Shown: piece after piece, positions 1 to 8,724 of the stretch | Numbering within the stretch: position 1 is the stretch's first letter | How the letters are laid out: each line of letters begins with the position of its first letter | Made by a program: the position numbers and the translations under genes | Assembly (NCBI GenBank): GCA_965248255.1 | Contig: CBDFIW010000002.1 | Location: forward strand, 310,001-374,000 | Length of the DNA: 64,000 nucleotides | Reading direction: 5' to 3' | Origin: JAKZVK01 sp965248255 | Lineage (GTDB): Bacteria; Acidobacteriota; Terriglobia; Bryobacterales; UBA6623 | Notes under the pieces: model-generated | Told to the model about the DNA's origin: nothing | Database searches by the model: none | The model's input: the letters and a program-made list of their open reading frames with translations, nothing else

Positions 1-575
1 CCACCGCGGACCGCGTACTGCCCCACCATCTCAACCGGTTCGTGGCGTTCATAGCCGACCGCGATCAAACGGCGCTCGAGATCCTCGACCGCCAGCTGAT
101 CGGCCGTCTGCACCCGCAGCGCCAGGTCTTTGACAAAATCCGGTCCCGCGACCCGTAGCAACGCCGAACGGATGGGTGTCACGACGACCGACGCGCTGCC
201 GTCCACCATGCGCCACAAGCCCATGCCGCGCTTCTCACCGATCTCGGCGTGAGGCGAGAGCCCGTCGTAGGGGGTGACATCATGCGCGGGCAGGACAAGC
301 GGAGGGCACCGATGCTGAGACACGTCGAGCAGCTCGAGAAAAGCCGCCAGTGCCTCCGTCATCGTCTCGGCGACCGAGCCGTTCTCGACCAGCATCACTA
401 CGGGGCGGTCGGTCTGCTTGTAGAGAAACGCAGTGTAGAGGGCCTTGGCCGTCGCGTTGAGGCCCGTCAGGTGGCACGTTACGGGCGGTCGGCCTTGCAG
501 AGACTCCAGCGCCACCCGCAACGAGGGATGGCGCGCCGCACGCTCGAAGAACTCTCGCAGACCGGGAAGAATCAA
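1..575 (-). CDS. mfd: Transcription-repair coupling factor Mfd, N-terminal part (runs off window)
   Basis: Mfd removes RNA polymerase stalled at DNA damage and recruits UvrA. Only the first ~191 residues are in the window. Translation of the minus strand from a TTG at 575 gives an uninterrupted frame to the window edge. It carries the UvrB-like N-terminal features of Mfd: a VVTPIRSALLR stretch, then a DLERRLIAVGYERHEPVEM segment, ending in GQYAVRGG, which in the family leads into GxxDIFP. The TTG start overlaps the TGA stop of rfaE2 (sequence TTGA), so the two are probably translationally coupled. No ATG lies near the N-terminus. The family assignment rests on motif recognition of a partial protein. 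Confidence 0.8.
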   Translation of the reverse strand, partial: MILPGLREFFERAARHPSLRVALESLQGRPPVTCHLTGLNATAKALYTAFLYKQTDRPVVMLVENGSVAETMTEALAAFLELLDVSQHRCPPLVLPAHDVTPYDGLSPHAEIGEKRGMGLWRMVDGSASVVVTPIRSALLRVAGPDFVKDLALRVQTADQLAVEDLERRLIAVGYERHEPVEMVGQYAVRG

Positions 576-1045
576 GGGTTTCGATCGAGGATCGCCTGGA
601 CCAAGTCGGTCGTCGAGTACCCAGGCTCAACGGGAATCGGGAAGACCCGGCCTCCGGCGTCTTCGACGATCTCGCGGCCCGCGATCCAATGGGACCAATC
701 GGCGCCTTTGACGAGGATATCCGGGAGCACGCGTTCAAGCAACTCGCAGGGTGTTTCTTCTTCGAAGATGGTCACGGCATCGACGGCCGCGAAGCCGGCC
801 AGCGTTTGCGCGCGTTCGGTCTCAGGAAGGATGGGCCGCTCGGGACCCTTCAGCCGACGAACGCTCTCATCGCCGTTAATCGCCACCAGCAAGGCGTCGC
901 CCTGGGATCGCGCCGCCTCGAACAGACGAGCGTGACCCGGGTGTAACAAGTCGAAACAGCCGTTCGTGAATACCGTGACTTTTCCCTGCCGGCGCAGAGC
1001 CTGGCGCAGAGCCACGAACTCTTCCTGTGAGACGGCAACTCCCAT
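572..1045 (-). CDS. rfaE2: D-glycero-beta-D-manno-heptose 1-phosphate adenylyltransferase (RfaE domain II)
   Basis: Nucleotidyltransferase that activates heptose-1-phosphate to ADP-heptose for LPS core synthesis in the cytoplasm. The protein is 157 aa, the size of a stand-alone HldE C-terminal domain. It begins with the cytidylyltransferase signature FTNGCFDLLHPGHARL and has INGDESVRRLKGP, LVKGADW and the terminal GYSTTDLVQAI segment, all typical of RfaE2. ATG at 1045 is preferred over the upstream TTG at 1060 because a GAGGG Shine-Dalgarno lies about 9 nt before it. The stop overlaps the TTG start of mfd by 2 nt. An IS630 element sits just upstream, between this gene and the divergent ATPase, and may have replaced its native promoter. 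Confidence 0.92.
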   Translation of the reverse strand: MGVAVSQEEFVALRQALRRQGKVTVFTNGCFDLLHPGHARLFEAARSQGDALLVAINGDESVRRLKGPERPILPETERAQTLAGFAAVDAVTIFEEETPCELLERVLPDILVKGADWSHWIAGREIVEDAGGRVFPIPVEPGYSTTDLVQAILDRNP

Positions 1046-1191
1046 CAAGGTTTCCCTCAATTCTAACCTTTATCCCGGGCCAGGATACGGTCTCTGCTCG
1101 GTGACAGCAGGGGTATTTCCTCCCAGCGGCGCCTATTGAGTCCCGCAAATTATTATGACACTTTTTGACAGTGTGGAGCATCTATATATGT

Positions 1192-1719
1192 ATGGGCAAC
1201 CCCAAAGGTGTGAAGCGGGATTTCAAGGCGCTGGAGAAGCGCCGTTTCGAAGCGATGCGGCTGCTCCACCAAGGCCACAATCAGTCCGAGACGGCGAGAC
1301 GGCTGAACGTCGCTCGCCAAACCGTCAGTGAGTGGCGGCGGCAATACCGCGAGCAGGGTGCGGCCGGACTCCGCCAGGCCGGGCGCGCCGGACGCAAGCC
1401 GCTCCTCGATGCCGCACAACGCGAACGCCTGACGTCGCTGCTGCTGGAAGGCCCGGAAGCCCACGGCTTCCCAACGCCCCTGTGGAGCTGTCCGCGGGTG
1501 GCTCGGCTGACCGGAGACGAGTTCGGGGTCGCATACCACGCAGGCCACGCCTGGAAGATCCTGCGAGCGCTCGACTGGAGCCCGCAACGCCCGGCCGGAA
1601 AGGCGCGCGAGCGCAACGAAGAGCGGATCCGCACCTGGAAGCGCAAGACCTGGAAGCGCATTAAAAAAAAGCCCAAAACGAAGGCCGTACGCTCGTCTTC
1701 ATCGACGAAAGCGGATTGA
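1192..1719 (+). CDS. IS630 transposase, upstream frame (DNA-binding part)
   Basis: N-terminal portion of a DDE transposase. It contains a helix-turn-helix (QSETARRLNVARQTVSEWRRQ) followed by the second DNA-binding helical region typical of IS630. ATG at 1192 gives the natural N-terminus MGNPKGVKRDF; a TTG at 1165 in the same frame is less likely. The catalytic domain is not in this frame: after residue ~160 the sequence becomes low-complexity KKPKTK. At 1665-1671 the sequence is A AAA AAG, a classic -1 frameshift heptamer; slipping there continues into the downstream frame as A-Q-N-E-G-R-T-LVFIDESGLS. The fusion restores a ~340-aa transposase. Confidence 0.88.
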   Translation: MGNPKGVKRDFKALEKRRFEAMRLLHQGHNQSETARRLNVARQTVSEWRRQYREQGAAGLRQAGRAGRKPLLDAAQRERLTSLLLEGPEAHGFPTPLWSCPRVARLTGDEFGVAYHAGHAWKILRALDWSPQRPAGKARERNEERIRTWKRKTWKRIKKKPKTKAVRSSSSTKAD

Positions 1720-2207
1720 GTCAGAAGCCGCATCGCTGCCGCACCTGGGCGCCACGTGGCCAAACACCGGTGCTGCAGTTTAACTTCAACTGGGAGAAGC
1801 TTTCCGTCTCGGCGGGGCTGACGCTGCGTAACTTCTACTTCCGGCTCTATCCCGGTGCGATCGGCAAAGAGCAAGTGACCGACTTTCTCAAGGCGTTGGT
1901 ACGTCATATCGATCGCCCGCTGCTGATCGTCTGGGATCGGCTGCCGGCGCACCGTAGCCGCCTGGTGCAAGAGTTCATCGAACTCTCCGAAGGCCACATC
2001 GCAACCGAGTACTTGCCACCCTATGCGCCGGAGTTGAATCCGGTGGAATACATCTGGGCTTACTGGAAGCAGCACGAGTTGCCGAACGTCTGTCCGAAAG
2101 ACTACGGCGAGCTGAACGAGCGGGCCCGCAAGGCACTCCGCCGCATGTACCGCAAACCGCGTTTGATCACGGCCTTCTGGAAACAGTCTTCTCTTTGTTT
2201 TGACTGA
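1671..2207 (+). CDS. IS630 transposase, downstream frame (DDE catalytic part)
   Basis: Catalytic half, read after a -1 shift at 1665-1671. It starts with the first acidic motif LVFIDESGLS, has the second region LLIVWDRLPAHRS and ends with the last acidic motif in LPPYAPELNPVEYIWAYWK, the conserved PELNPxExxW block of IS630. Without the shift, the first internal ATG-type start would be near 1716 and would lose the first catalytic Asp, so expression by frameshifting is inferred. All three acidic motifs are present, so the enzyme may be active. Confidence 0.88.
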   Translation, partial: AQNEGRTLVFIDESGLSQKPHRCRTWAPRGQTPVLQFNFNWEKLSVSAGLTLRNFYFRLYPGAIGKEQVTDFLKALVRHIDRPLLIVWDRLPAHRSRLVQEFIELSEGHIATEYLPPYAPELNPVEYIWAYWKQHELPNVCPKDYGELNERARKALRRMYRKPRLITAFWKQSSLCFD

Positions 2208-2337
2208 CTCTATATTATGCGGGAGTCAATAAGGGGGCACGCCCAGGCGATATCAGCTATGACGCCCATAGCCGCTATCAGGGTGCTTCTGATAGAATCC
2301 GTAACAAGAAACCACCTTTCTGCTCTAGAAAACTGCG

Positions 2338-3627
2338 ATGGCCAGCTCTTCTACTTTCGAACCCGCTACCCCGACGGGACCTTCTCCCCACTACGGTGAC
2401 CGCTTCTTCCCTCGCGCCCCCGAGGGCGCCCTCGACCTGGGTGTGCCGCACAACATTCTCGTCGACTTGATGCTGAAGATGACGATGCTCGAGGGCGTCA
2501 CGACCCTGAGCCGTCTCTCCAACACCATGAAGGTCTCGGTGCCGATCTGCGACTCCACTTTTCATCACCTGCGCCACGAACAGTTCGTCGAAGTCAAGGG
2601 GATGAAGGGCAATGACTACGAGTTCTCGCTGACCGCGACGGGACGCAAGGTGGCCCAGGACCGCTATGCCATCAGCCAGTACGTCGGACCCGTGCCCGTA
2701 CCGCTCGACACCTATACCCAGGCCGTGCGCGAGCAGGCCGCACGGAACCGCGTCAGCCGGGAATATCTGAGGAAGGTCTTCTACGACCTGGTGCTGCCCG
2801 ACGAGACGCTCGACCAGTTAGGTCCGGCGATTATCTCGAACTCGCAGATCTTCCTCTACGGCTCGACCGGCAACGGCAAGACCAGCATCGCTGAGAGGCT
2901 CGTGCGCATTTTTGACGACACGGTTTATCTGCCCTACGCCATCGAGGTGCAAGGGCAGATTCTCAACGTCTTCGACTCCGTGGTCCACCAGCCTCTCGAG
3001 AGCGAGGAAAACTCCGACGAGCGCTGGATCCGTTGCGAGCGGCCGTGCATCGCGGTGGGCGGCGAGATGGTGCAGGAGATGCTCGAACTGCGCTATGAAA
3101 CCACGCTCGGCTACTACACCGCTCCGCTGCAGATGAAGGCCAACAACGGCCTTTTTATCGTCGACGACTTCGGTCGCCAGATGATCACCCCGCGCGATCT
3201 GCTCAACCGCTGGATCGTGCCACTGGACCGCGGCATCGACTTTCTGTCTCTGCGGACCGGCGTGAAGTTCCCGATCCCGTTCGAGACAATGGTCATCTTC
3301 TCGACCAACCTGGATCCGCGCCAGTTGGCGGACGAAGCCTTCTTGCGGCGCATCCAGAACAAGATCAAGGTCGAGACCATCTCGCCCGAGATCTTCGATA
3401 GGATCCTACAGCGCATCTGCGAAGCGGCCAAGATCCCGTGGACGCCGGAGGCTTCTGAGTACGTGCGCCAACGTTGCTGCGCTGACGGCCGCAAGCCCCT
3501 GCTGCGGGCCTGCTATCCGCGCGATGTCGTTTTGATCCTCCAAAACATCGCGGAATACGAGAACCGTGAGCCCAGTCTCGACCCGGCCGACGTCAATCGG
3601 GCCATCGGACTCTACTTCGCCCGCTAG
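2338..3627 (+). CDS. AAA+ ATPase with N-terminal winged-helix-like region, function unknown
   Basis: 429-aa cytoplasmic protein with no signal peptide. Residues ~30-110 look like a small helical or winged-helix domain (LSRLSNTMKVSVPICDSTFHHLR then VEVKG...YEFSLTATGRKVAQ, resembling a transcriptional-regulator fold). The ATPase core has Walker A GSTGNGKT at 175-182 and Walker B LFIVDD at 272-277. A sensor-1-like Asn is in FSTNLDP and an arginine-rich segment FLRRIQNKIKV follows. The architecture resembles ATPases annotated only as 'AAA family' in acidobacterial genomes; I do not know its substrate. ATG at 2338 starts 109 bp after the IS630 right end, so its promoter lies in that short gap or in the IS. 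Confidence 0.8.
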   Translation: MASSSTFEPATPTGPSPHYGDRFFPRAPEGALDLGVPHNILVDLMLKMTMLEGVTTLSRLSNTMKVSVPICDSTFHHLRHEQFVEVKGMKGNDYEFSLTATGRKVAQDRYAISQYVGPVPVPLDTYTQAVREQAARNRVSREYLRKVFYDLVLPDETLDQLGPAIISNSQIFLYGSTGNGKTSIAERLVRIFDDTVYLPYAIEVQGQILNVFDSVVHQPLESEENSDERWIRCERPCIAVGGEMVQEMLELRYETTLGYYTAPLQMKANNGLFIVDDFGRQMITPRDLLNRWIVPLDRGIDFLSLRTGVKFPIPFETMVIFSTNLDPRQLADEAFLRRIQNKIKVETISPEIFDRILQRICEAAKIPWTPEASEYVRQRCCADGRKPLLRACYPRDVVLILQNIAEYENREPSLDPADVNRAIGLYFAR

Positions 3628-3637
3628 CCTTAAACTA

Positions 3638-4467
3638 GGGCGTGTTAACACTAAGTCGCAAAAGCTGCTATACTCGGAGGTATGGAGATCACCGAGCAGC
3701 AATACCGCCGCATCGAGCCGGTCCTGCCCCGCCAGCGCGGCAATGTGAGCCTGCCGAACCTCACGGTTTTGAACGCCATGTTGTATGTCGCCGAGCAGGG
3801 CTGCAAATGGCGCGGCTTGCCTAAACGCTTCGGTAACTGGCACACCATTTATACCCGCATGAACCGCTGGTCGAAGAACGGCGTGCTCGACGCCGTCTTC
3901 GAGAAACTGCAGCGCGAGCAGCTGGTCCGCATCCGAATCGAAGCCGTGTCAATGGACTCGACCATCGTGAAGGTTCATCCCGACGGCACGGGCGCGTTAA
4001 AAAAACGGTCCGCAAGCGATCGGCAAATCCCGCGGCGGATGGACCACCAAGATTCATATGGTTGCCGCAAATGCTCGAACGGCGATAACCTTCGCTCTCT
4101 CGCCCGGCCAAGCGCACGACGCCCAGCAGGGCCGCGAACTTGCTCGGTGGTCTGGGGCCACTGCCCGAGCCGCTGCCGCTGCTGATGGACGGCGCCTATG
4201 AGGACGATCAGACACGCCAACTGGCTTTGGATTTCGGATGGATTCCCGTCGTGCCGCCCCGGCGCACCCGCCTGGAGCCGTGGGAATACGACCGAGCGCT
4301 CTATCGCCGCCGCAACGAGATCGAGAGACTCTTCCGACGGCTCAAGGGATTCCGCCGCATCTTCTCCCGCTTCGACAAGCTCGACGTCATGTTCCTCGCC
4401 TTCCCCCACTTCGCCCTCATCGTCGAGGCTCTACGTTTCGATACCCTACGTTAGCGTTAACACGCCC
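3638..4467 (+). mobile_element. IS5-family (IS427-like) insertion sequence, degenerate
   Basis: An 830-bp element whose ends are inverted repeats: left GGGCGTGTTAACACTAA, right (reverse-complemented) GGGCGTGTTAACGCTAA. TA flanks both sides within a CTAG context, as usual for small IS5-type elements. It sits 10 bp after the ATPase stop codon and directly abuts the truncated amidohydrolase gene, whose missing 3' part is not found on the other side. The insertion therefore came with a deletion or later rearrangement. Confidence 0.87.
3682..4454 (+). pseudogene. IS5-family transposase, broken by two frame changes
   Basis: The first frame (from ATG 3682) gives a typical N-terminus (MEITEQQYRRIEPVLP, then GCKWRGLPKRFGNWHTIYTRMNRW and MDSTIVKVHPDGTGA). 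At an A7 run (3999-4005) the reading must move by +1 to continue as GPQAIGKSRGGWTTKIHM. A second +1 shift near 4139-4140 is needed to reach LLGGLGPLPEPLPLLMDGAYEDD and the C-terminal YxxRNEIERxFxRLKxFRRI block. The first shift could be the programmed one of this IS group. The second has no obvious slippery sequence and looks like a one-base insertion, so this copy is probably dead without help from another. Confidence 0.8.
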
Positions 4468-5205
4468 TAGTCCATCCGCACCTGCGCGAATTGCGTCTCG
4501 TGCGTCTTCCTCGGTAGCGACGTGAACAACCGCCAACTTCTCTCTGTGATGAGTCGCTCTGACAAGTGCGGACAACGTTTCGGAAGTCAGCTTCGGCAGC
4601 GCATTCCCCTCACCCTGCAAAGCGGCCAAGTCGTCGTAAATGATCTTGATGTAGTCAGACCCCTCCGCGATGCGAGCATCAACGAACACCTGGGCTTCTT
4701 CCGCTCTTGAAATCGTTGGAACCTCCGCTGGTCCTCCCATCTGCGTCGGATGGCCACCGGGCGCGGTTGCGCCGAAGCCCGCCGTCCGAAGATCCGCCAA
4801 TCCGGGGGGATCCTCTGACTCTATTCTCTTGAGAGTGTTCAGTCTTTCGCCGCCGCTGAACATGTCAAGAACGGTGGTGACTCCTAGTGAGAGCGCTTGG
4901 CCCAGCGAGTTCTTCGGCGGTCCGGCAATATGTACGTGCGAATCGATGAGTCCCGGAAGAAGGGTCAGTCCATCTCCGGGAATGACGGTTGCCCCTTCTA
5001 CCTCGGGCCGGGACTGGCCCACGTGCGAAATCCGGCCGTTTTGGAGAACCACGTTGCGTGAGGGCAACAGTGTTGTACCGTCAAAGACTCGAACATCACG
5101 GATTAGCACGAAGTCGCTGGACGGCTGGCAAATCGCACGAGGCACCCACGAGAGCGGGGTCAGCGAGCCAACGAATGCAATGACGTAGGCGGATGGTCTT
5201 CGCAC
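4417..5205 (-). pseudogene. Exported amidohydrolase, 3' part lost to the IS5-type insertion
   Basis: The N-terminus has a signal-peptide-like segment (MRRPSAYVIAFVGSLTPLSWV). An amidohydrolase/imidazolonepropionase-like start follows: FVLIRDVRVFDGTTLLPSRNV, then the metal-binding GLIDSHVHI motif and KIIYDD. The native reading ends about residue 246; the last ~17 residues are encoded by the IS right end (4417-4467). Complete family members are ~430 aa, so the later metal ligands and the catalytic Asp region are missing. The substrate cannot be stated. Non-functionality is inferred from the loss of roughly 40% of the domain. Confidence 0.8.
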
Positions 5206-5351
5206 GCGGGACTATCCTCTACGAAGCACTACGAGACTTGCGGTGCTTAAGTTCCGACAAGTCCCGGTTTGAGGAAGTCGGTGGGGCTAGTGGAACTAAC
5301 CCCTGCCCTCCGTCTTTGTGCCCCTCCGCACCACCATGCTAGATTTCGTGG

Positions 5352-6947
5352 ATGGCCGGAGCGCCCCCTAGCCGCACATGGACCGCCCTTCTGCTCGAGC
5401 GCCCCCTGCCCTGGTTCCTGCTCCTCCAGTTCGGCCTGCTGTTCCACAACCTGGACCTGCTTCCCATTTGGGGCGACGAGCAATTCACCCTCAACGTCAT
5501 CCGCCAGCCCTGGTCGGCGATTCCTCCGATCCTGCAAGCCGACATTCACCCACCGATCTACTACTTCCTCGCCCGCCTGTGGACGCAACTGCCTTGGCCC
5601 GGCAGCGACATCGCCGAGCTGCGCGCCCTCTCGGCAGCGATCTGCTTGCTCTCGACGGTCGTTGTCGATTTCCTGTGGGTCCGCAACACCTCCAAGACGA
5701 CACGCCTGTGGTTCCTCACGCTGTGGTGCCTCTCACCGACGCTGCTGATGTATTCGCGCATGGGACGCTCGTATAGCCTGCAGTTGCTCGTTTCGGCCCT
5801 GACGATCCACTTCGCCGTGCGGTTTCTCGAAGAGCCTTCGTCCCGCCGCCGGCTGCTGACCTATTCCTGCGCCGCGGGGGTGCTGCTCTACATTCACTAC
5901 CTGCCCGGACTCGCCGTCGCCGTCGCCACGGCCCTGATCTTGGCCGTACGATGGGTTCGGCAGCGGCAACGTGACCTCGTAGCGCCGCTCCTTGTCTCGA
6001 ACGGCATCGTGGCCCTGCTCTATCTCCCCTGGGTGGCGACGCTGGCTGAATCGATATCGCGTGTTTCTCGTGTCGAGCCCTACCGGCTCGTTCAAGACTT
6101 CGTGCTCGAAACCGCGGTCAAGCTCGCCTACTGGTTCACGTCGTTCACGTTCGGCGAGGCCTTTCCAATCTGGGCCATCCTGCTGGGCCTGCTTGTTGGA
6201 CCGGGGGCCCTTTGGCTGCTGTGGCACGGGTGCAAGACGGAGCCCCAGCCGTCCAAGCAGCTCCGCTGGCCGGCCTTGGTGGGCCTAGTCGCCCTGATCG
6301 GCTATCTCGGCGCCACGGCCTGGGTCACCTTCGCCTTCGTGGGCGCCCGCCTGCTATTCGTGCTTCCGTTCTACTTGCTGTTGTTGCTCGCCGGACGCGA
6401 GCGCAGGCCTCGCGCTGGAACCGTTATCTGCGGGGGCCTGCTCGTGGTTTCGCTCGGATCTCTGACCTCGTACTTCAGCAAGCAAGGCTTTCTGAACCAG
6501 GGTTATCTGGTTCCGTTCGGCGAGATCGCCCGCTACGTCCACGCGAACTCGACAGCCGCCGGGGCCCCCGCTACCAGAACCCTGCTGCTCGTGGAAGGCT
6601 ACAACACCGACCCCTCACCTCTGCTCACCTCGCTCGACGGACAGATCGAAACCATAAAGATCCGGGGCGAACCAACCGAAACCCTGGCGTCGAAACTCGT
6701 CAACGAGCGACGCCTCGACACCATCTGGTACCTACGCAACACGCACGACATCTCACCCGGCGGCGTCATCAGCCGGATCGAGTCAGAAGCCGCGGCACAC
6801 TACCACGCCCAAGAGCATCTCTTCGTGCCCTACTCCACGGCGGACCAGTGGATGGCGCGGCTGCTCGGCTGGCCGCCGCGGACGCACCACTACCGGCTGA
6901 CTGAATTTCGCAATCCGCAGGAAACATCGACGCCAGAACAACGTTGA
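5352..6947 (+). CDS. GT-C type membrane glycosyltransferase (ArnT/PMT-like)
   Basis: 531-aa integral membrane protein with many hydrophobic segments in its first ~370 residues, for example 18-33, 155-175, 185-200 and 265-285. A soluble C-terminal part follows. The acidic pair D42-E43 (IWGDEQFTL) after the first membrane helix and the DIHPPIYYFLARLW segment (64-77) match the catalytic first periplasmic loop of GT-C glycosyltransferases. These use polyprenyl-phosphate sugars. The acceptor is unknown. ATG 5352 has no strong ribosome site. The stop lies 18 bp before the binding-protein gene, so the two may be co-transcribed. Confidence 0.8.
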   Translation: MAGAPPSRTWTALLLERPLPWFLLLQFGLLFHNLDLLPIWGDEQFTLNVIRQPWSAIPPILQADIHPPIYYFLARLWTQLPWPGSDIAELRALSAAICLLSTVVVDFLWVRNTSKTTRLWFLTLWCLSPTLLMYSRMGRSYSLQLLVSALTIHFAVRFLEEPSSRRRLLTYSCAAGVLLYIHYLPGLAVAVATALILAVRWVRQRQRDLVAPLLVSNGIVALLYLPWVATLAESISRVSRVEPYRLVQDFVLETAVKLAYWFTSFTFGEAFPIWAILLGLLVGPGALWLLWHGCKTEPQPSKQLRWPALVGLVALIGYLGATAWVTFAFVGARLLFVLPFYLLLLLAGRERRPRAGTVICGGLLVVSLGSLTSYFSKQGFLNQGYLVPFGEIARYVHANSTAAGAPATRTLLLVEGYNTDPSPLLTSLDGQIETIKIRGEPTETLASKLVNERRLDTIWYLRNTHDISPGGVISRIESEAAAHYHAQEHLFVPYSTADQWMARLLGWPPRTHHYRLTEFRNPQETSTPEQR

Positions 6948-6965
6948 AACAGGAGAGGCCTTGAC

Positions 6966-7862
6966 ATGGCCGCTACCCCGCTCCGCATCATGGTCGCCCG
7001 CCATTCGGCGTTCTACAGTCCACTCATTTCGACGATCGCCGGCGGCTTTCTCCAGGACGAAGGCATCGAAGCCACCTACGCCGAGCTGCCGCCCGGCGAC
7101 CGCTCGCATCCGCTCCTCAAAAGCGGTCAAGTGGACGTTATGCAGTCGGCGCCCGGCTCGAACTGGGGCCCGATGGAGCGCGGCGAGAGCGACCTGCCGG
7201 TTCACTTCGCGCTGATCAATCGCCGCGACGGGTTCTTTCTCGCCTCACGCCGGCACGAGTCGCATTTCGGCTGGAAGAACCTAGAGGGCTCCACCCTACT
7301 CGCCGATCACGGACGCCAACCGCTGTTGATGCTCCAGTACGCGGTCCACGTACAAGGTGTCGACTGGAGCAAGATCGACGTGCTCGACGCCGGCCGCGTG
7401 GACGAGATCGACGCTGCGTTCCGGTCGGGCCAAGGGGACTATGTCCATCAGCAAGGCCCCGCGCCGCAGCAGCTTCAGCGCGAGGAGCGGGCGCACCTAG
7501 TGGCCTCGGTTGGAGAGGCTATGCCCGAAGTAGCGTTCAGCACCCTGATGGCGACTCGCGAGTTCCTCGCTACCAAGAGGGCTCTAGCGTTTCTCCGCGC
7601 CTATCGCCGCTCGCGCGAGTGGGTGCGGGAAGCGCCGCCGGACCAGGTGGCGGAGAAGGAAGCCTCATTCTTCGACGGCATCGACCCCCAAGCTCTCAGC
7701 ACCACGATCGCGCGCTACCAACAGGTCGGGTGCTGGACCGGCGACCTGATCATCGCCCGTGACCTCTACGAACAAGCCTTGACCGTGTTCCTGCACGGCG
7801 CGGCCATCACCAAACGCCACCCCTACGAAGAGGTTGTCGTTCCTCCTCCCGCCGAGCCGTGA
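6966..7862 (+). CDS. NMT1/THI5-like substrate-binding protein (SsuA/ThiY family)
   Basis: 298-aa protein of the periplasmic-binding-protein type II fold. It has ARHSAFYSPLISTIAGGFLQDEGIEA near the start, the GQVDVMQSAPGSNW ligand-pocket region and the C-terminal helix FLRAYRRSREWVREAP. Homologues bind pyrimidine precursors, sulfonates or similar ligands. No signal peptide is visible: the sequence starts directly with the first beta strand (TPLRIMVARHS). It is therefore either cytoplasmic or mis-started, but no upstream start adds a signal. A GGAGAGG site precedes ATG 6966. No ABC permease or ATPase gene is nearby, so it is an orphan; the ligand is unknown. Confidence 0.75.
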   Translation: MAATPLRIMVARHSAFYSPLISTIAGGFLQDEGIEATYAELPPGDRSHPLLKSGQVDVMQSAPGSNWGPMERGESDLPVHFALINRRDGFFLASRRHESHFGWKNLEGSTLLADHGRQPLLMLQYAVHVQGVDWSKIDVLDAGRVDEIDAAFRSGQGDYVHQQGPAPQQLQREERAHLVASVGEAMPEVAFSTLMATREFLATKRALAFLRAYRRSREWVREAPPDQVAEKEASFFDGIDPQALSTTIARYQQVGCWTGDLIIARDLYEQALTVFLHGAAITKRHPYEEVVVPPPAEP

Positions 7863-7882
7863 CCGTAAGGGAGCGGTCCGGT

Positions 7883-8680
7883 TTAGGTGCCGGCGTGGAT
7901 CGTCTCAACGATTCCACCGATAGTTCGCTTTGCGCTCAGGATGGCGAGGAGGCTTGTCTTCGGGTTCGCACTGGGCTTGTTTTCGGCTTTGACCGTAATC
8001 GTGCCGAAGTCGCCCTTGCAAACGACTTCATGCATGTTTGACGTTGCGGCGGGATCGGCGACCACGTTGACCCGCAGGTCTTCAAATCCCGATGTGACAA
8101 ACAAGGTAGCGGCCACGTTCACGTTCTTCGGAAAACCACGAACGACTTCCGCGAGACCACCGGAGAAGATCGTTGTGGCGGAAGACAGCCCGGCAAGATC
8201 GATGCCGGTTTCGACGACGTACGGCGCTCCTGCCAAGCCCGCGGGCGGCTTGGTCGTCGTCAACGTCAGGGAGGAAATGCGAGTTGCCACCGCCTTGATC
8301 GCATCCAACCCGGCGATCGCGCCGGACGGCAAAAAAACCTCGCAATGCTTCAGGCGTCTGACCCGATCACGGTTTTCTATCAATGCCGACGTGCTTAGCA
8401 GAAAAAGCCTTCTTCCGGGCATGTCGAGCCGCGGGTGAGCGAGGATAGCGCAGGCGACGTCCTTGTTGGCCGTTTCGACGATGAGATCGACGGCATCGAC
8501 CAAGTCGGCTAGATCGGGGGTTTCGAACTGGGCCGGCTGGATCTCGGTGAGCAGTCGGCGGATCGGCTCCGGCTCCACGTCGCAAACAGCCTGGAGGGTA
8601 AACGCCTCGTGCTGATGCACAAAACGGGCAAGCTCCAGGCCGATGTTGCCGCAGCCGACAATGCCGACGCTAAGAGCCAT
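7883..8680 (-). CDS. nadX: Aspartate dehydrogenase (NadX-type)
   Basis: Oxidises L-aspartate to iminoaspartate with NAD(P)+, feeding NAD synthesis or aspartate catabolism. It is 265 aa, the usual length. A Rossmann motif GIVGCGNIG is at residues 6-14, followed by VETANKDV and the SGAIAGLDAIKA segment. The C-terminal block NMHEVVCKGDFG holds the family's conserved active-site His, then NPKTSLLAILSA, diagnostic for this family. It is convergent with the binding-protein gene. No nadA or nadC neighbours are present, so its link to NAD synthesis is inferred from family knowledge only. Confidence 0.9.
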   Translation of the reverse strand: MALSVGIVGCGNIGLELARFVHQHEAFTLQAVCDVEPEPIRRLLTEIQPAQFETPDLADLVDAVDLIVETANKDVACAILAHPRLDMPGRRLFLLSTSALIENRDRVRRLKHCEVFLPSGAIAGLDAIKAVATRISSLTLTTTKPPAGLAGAPYVVETGIDLAGLSSATTIFSGGLAEVVRGFPKNVNVAATLFVTSGFEDLRVNVVADPAATSNMHEVVCKGDFGTITVKAENKPSANPKTSLLAILSAKRTIGGIVETIHAGT

Positions 8681-8724
8681 AGGCGATCTGGTGGCCGCTC
8701 TCGAACTCCGGCCGGCTTAGGCTG

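Larger units (their letters stand above)
1136..2229 (+). mobile_element. IS630-family insertion sequence, apparently intact
   Basis: The element is 1094 bp and bounded by imperfect terminal inverted repeats: the left end reads TTGAGTCCCGCA and the right end, reverse-complemented, TTGACTCCCGCA, with similarity continuing for about 20 nt. It is flanked on both sides by the dinucleotide TA (1134-1135 and 2230-2231), the target duplication expected of IS630/mariner elements. It holds one transposase in two overlapping frames joined by a -1 slippery heptamer. It is inserted between the divergent rfaE2 and the AAA+ ATPase gene. Confidence 0.9.
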
